This document shows, one piece after another, positions 62,597 through 64,000 of a DNA stretch of 64,000 nucleotides (position 1 is the first letter of the stretch; each line of letters starts with the position of its first letter). Under the pieces are notes generated by a model. The model saw nothing but the letters and a program-made list of their open reading frames with translations, was not told the DNA's origin and made no database searches. Source of the stretch: Rhodocyclaceae bacterium. Lineage in GTDB: Bacteria; Pseudomonadota; Gammaproteobacteria; Burkholderiales; Rhodocyclaceae. A program made the translations under genes and the position numbers. The stretch spans positions 243,719-307,718 of the forward strand of contig JALNXH010000001.1 of the NCBI GenBank assembly GCA_023230455.1, read 5' to 3'.

Positions 62597-63568
62597 ATGA
62601 TTACCGACAAGGATCTCGATTTCCACCCCACTGACCCAAGCTGCTTTCATTGGGCCGAAACCAACTACTTCGCCTTCTGGAACGCCGAGCATGCGGTTTG
62701 CGGCCACCTACAGGCCCTGTTCCGCCCCAATCTTGGCGTGGTGATGAGCGATGTACGCGTCTGGCGCGGGCTGGTCGAGCGTTCCGACGACACCTGGTAC
62801 ATCGCCAACCACTTCCACATGCCGATCCCCGAGCCGCGCAACCTGCGCGAATACACGCTGGCCAACGGCCTCAGCGTCAAGGCCCTGAGTCCGCGCGACT
62901 ACCGTGTGGACTACGTCGGTATCGAAAACACGGAAATCCATTTCGACGTGCGCGGCATCATGGAACCCTACGACATTGCCGACCCGGAAATGGACCCGGT
63001 GACGCGCAAGGCGAAGAACGAAAGCTGGACCTTCTCGGAGGCCTACAACGGCCATTTCGACATGAGCGCCCGCGTCACCGGCACGGTCACCGTACGCGGC
63101 GAAACCATTCCCGTCGATTGCGTGCAGGTCATGGACCACAGCTGGGGACCGCGCACCGAGGTCGACCTCGCCGCGATGATGTGGCTCGGCGCCGACTTCG
63201 GCGACAACTTCGCCATTCACGCCTTCTTCCCCGCCGACCCGGCCAACTCGGAAATCTGCGCCCCGCTCGCCCACGGCTACGTTACCGAAAACGGCAAAGT
63301 GCGCGGCCTGGTCAGCGGCAAGCTCCGCATCACCCGTTCCGCCTACCAGCCCACCGCCATCCTGTGGGAATGCGAAGACGAGATGGGCCGGAAATACACC
63401 CTCTCCGGCGCCACCATCGCCGGCGGCCCGTGGCCGGTGTACCCCAGCGTGGACGTCGGCCTTTGCCTGATGCGCTGGACCATGGGCGGCAAAATCGGCC
63501 ACGGCATGGCCATGGAGAATTCGTCGATGGCCTACCGCACGCGGCACGGCAAAGGGCAGAAGCGCTGA
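62597..63568 (+). CDS. Hypothetical protein related to the DUF7064/AttH-like lipocalin group
   Basis: A 323-residue soluble protein without signal peptide. ATG 62597 has AAGGAGG before it. Features are AETNYFAFWNAEHAVCGHLQALFRPNLGVV near the start, WTFSEAYNGHFDMSARVTGTV and QVMDHSWGPRTEVDLAAMMWLGADFGDNFAIHAFF in the middle. The DHSWG motif and beta-rich layout recall the AttH/hydroxyneurosporene-synthase (CrtC) double-lipocalin fold, in which such proteins handle terpenoid or steroid substrates. That is a fold-level guess. It stands alone after the permease and is followed by a strong terminator. Confidence 0.65.
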   Translation: MITDKDLDFHPTDPSCFHWAETNYFAFWNAEHAVCGHLQALFRPNLGVVMSDVRVWRGLVERSDDTWYIANHFHMPIPEPRNLREYTLANGLSVKALSPRDYRVDYVGIENTEIHFDVRGIMEPYDIADPEMDPVTRKAKNESWTFSEAYNGHFDMSARVTGTVTVRGETIPVDCVQVMDHSWGPRTEVDLAAMMWLGADFGDNFAIHAFFPADPANSEICAPLAHGYVTENGKVRGLVSGKLRITRSAYQPTAILWECEDEMGRKYTLSGATIAGGPWPVYPSVDVGLCLMRWTMGGKIGHGMAMENSSMAYRTRHGKGQKR

Positions 63569-63582
63569 GCGACGGGAAAAAA

Positions 63583-63620
63583 CGGCAGGTACGCTCGGCG
63601 TGCCTGCCGCTCTTTTCCTT
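63583..63620 (+). terminator. Rho-independent terminator
   Basis: CGGCAGGTACGC and GCGTGCCTGCCG pair (11 of 12 plus one G-T) over a TCG loop, followed by CTCTTTTCC, 15 bases after the preceding stop. Confidence 0.85.
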
Positions 63621-63664
63621 ACGTCCGGATTCGACCTAAAGCGGAAGTACGAGCTTTGAGAAAG

Positions 63665-63738
63665 CAGCCGTTCAACGTCTGAGTTCAGGTGCGCTGCGCG
63701 GCTTTATCGCGCAGCGCACCTGGAGCGACGGTTAGGCC
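63665..63738 (-). other. Integron attC-like recombination site
   Basis: On the minus strand the segment reads GCCTAAC (RYYYAAC box), CGTCGCTCC, a perfect 14-bp stem AGGTGCGCTGCGCG/CGCGCAGCGCACCT (63708-63721 and 63687-63700) with a 7-base loop, GAACTCAGACG, then GTTGAAC (GTTRRRY box). Boxes, order and size match attC sites, which fold and are cut between G and TT. The stop codon of the preceding minus-strand frame is the TAA inside GCCTAAC, as in many cassettes. The two outer boxes pair only partly, as expected at the end of an array. No integrase is in the window. Confidence 0.6.
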
Positions 63739-63922
63739 GCTGCGTTTTTGAACGACTCATTATGTGCCTCCACTATGGTGAATGCGATTGCACCCATTGC
63801 TCGCGTAGCAGTCAGGAGGCCATTGTCTTCCGTTATTAGTGGCACCTTGTCTACGCGGGCCATCGCAGCGAAGACTAAGAACGTATTTCAGTAGATGGCA
63901 TTTCTGCCGATAAAGCTTCCAT
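63732..63922 (-). pseudogene. Broken PIN-like cassette gene
   Basis: From ATG 63922 the frame reads MEALSAEMPST. At about 63885-63890 the similarity shifts frame and continues NTFLVFAAMARVDKVPLITEDNGLLTATRAMGAI to the TAA at 63732. The piece KVPLITEDNGLL resembles the last strand and acidic residues of PIN-domain nucleases (VapC-type toxins). About half a PIN domain is missing at the N-terminus. With the attC-like site at its 3' end it looks like the remains of a toxin-bearing integron cassette. Confidence 0.4.
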
Positions 63923-63945
63923 CACGATCCTGAAGGGAGACGACG

Positions 63946-64000
63946 ATGGGACTGGCGACGAAAGAAGACAACTGGCGACTGAGCGACACGCTATGGAAAC
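63946..64000 (+). CDS. Start of a gene cut by the window edge, possibly an IS5-type transposase
   Basis: ATG 63946 follows GAAGGGAG and opens MGLATKEDNWRLSDTLWK before the window ends. The WRLSDTLWK stretch resembles the WxLSDxxWxxIEPLLP start of IS5-family (DUF4096-type) transposases. Only 18 codons are visible, so the call is tentative. No terminal inverted repeat can be tested from one end. Confidence 0.35.
   Translation, partial: MGLATKEDNWRLSDTLWK

Overview
The window is chromosomal DNA of a betaproteobacterium, most likely Rhodocyclales or a neighbouring family. The grounds are gene order and family content, not a database match: 4.5S RNA directly upstream of dnaX, a surE-pcm-nlpD-rpoS block, a thrS-infC-rpmI-rplT-pheS-pheT-ihfA-merR-tRNA-Pro block, a DUF2863-type protein, and GC-rich coding DNA throughout. 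Most of it is dense housekeeping sequence. Nearly every long reading frame lying antisense to a recognised gene is a shadow.

Layout. 1-5.7 kb: dnaX (cut by the edge), 4.5S RNA, a PiT phosphate permease with its DUF47 partner, a DUF2863 protein, dadA and msrB. 5.7-11.8 kb: yciB, yciI, bolA, a parvulin isomerase, mtfA, a small Ala/Pro-rich lipoprotein, a metallo-beta-lactamase-fold hydrolase, bamC and a histone-deacetylase-like enzyme. 11.8-16.7 kb: moxR, DUF58 protein, transglutaminase-like protein and mltB in one operon. 16.7-19.9 kb: rpoS, nlpD, pcm, surE, preceded by a candidate structured RNA. 20.3-21.6 kb: a GIY-YIG reading frame running without a stop into HU, yajD and tRNA-Pro. 21.6-29 kb: the translation and IHF operon, then an SDR gene and tRNA-Val.

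An accessory catabolic block follows at 30.4-41.2 kb. A promoter flanked by two TGGTCAG palindromes precedes remains of an SDR gene and a frameshifted NTF2-like gene. Next come an extradiol dioxygenase, a flavin aromatic hydroxylase, an EthD-type protein and an acetoacetyl-CoA synthetase. An Lrp regulator lies divergent from a second-tier pyruvate dehydrogenase E1/E2 pair. Together they look like a ring-hydroxylation and meta-cleavage module feeding acyl-CoA and pyruvate metabolism, but the hydrolase and later steps are absent. 41.3-47.3 kb holds prpE, a macrodomain protein, a NUDIX hydrolase, metY and an HD-GYP protein.

The most unusual part is 48-62.5 kb. A dipeptide-type ABC operon has its solute-binding protein and first permease at 48.1-50.6 kb, but its second permease only at 61.6 kb. 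The 11 kb between them carry a chemosensory and second-messenger block on the opposite strand: cheW, a PAS-containing receptor, cheA, a STAS protein, cheY, a second receptor with a Cys cluster, an EAL protein, a NarL-type regulator and a PAS protein. No cheR or cheB is present. The right end (63.6-64 kb) shows an attC-like palindrome. A broken PIN-like cassette gene has its stop codon inside that palindrome's RYYYAAC box, and a possible IS5-type transposase begins at the edge.
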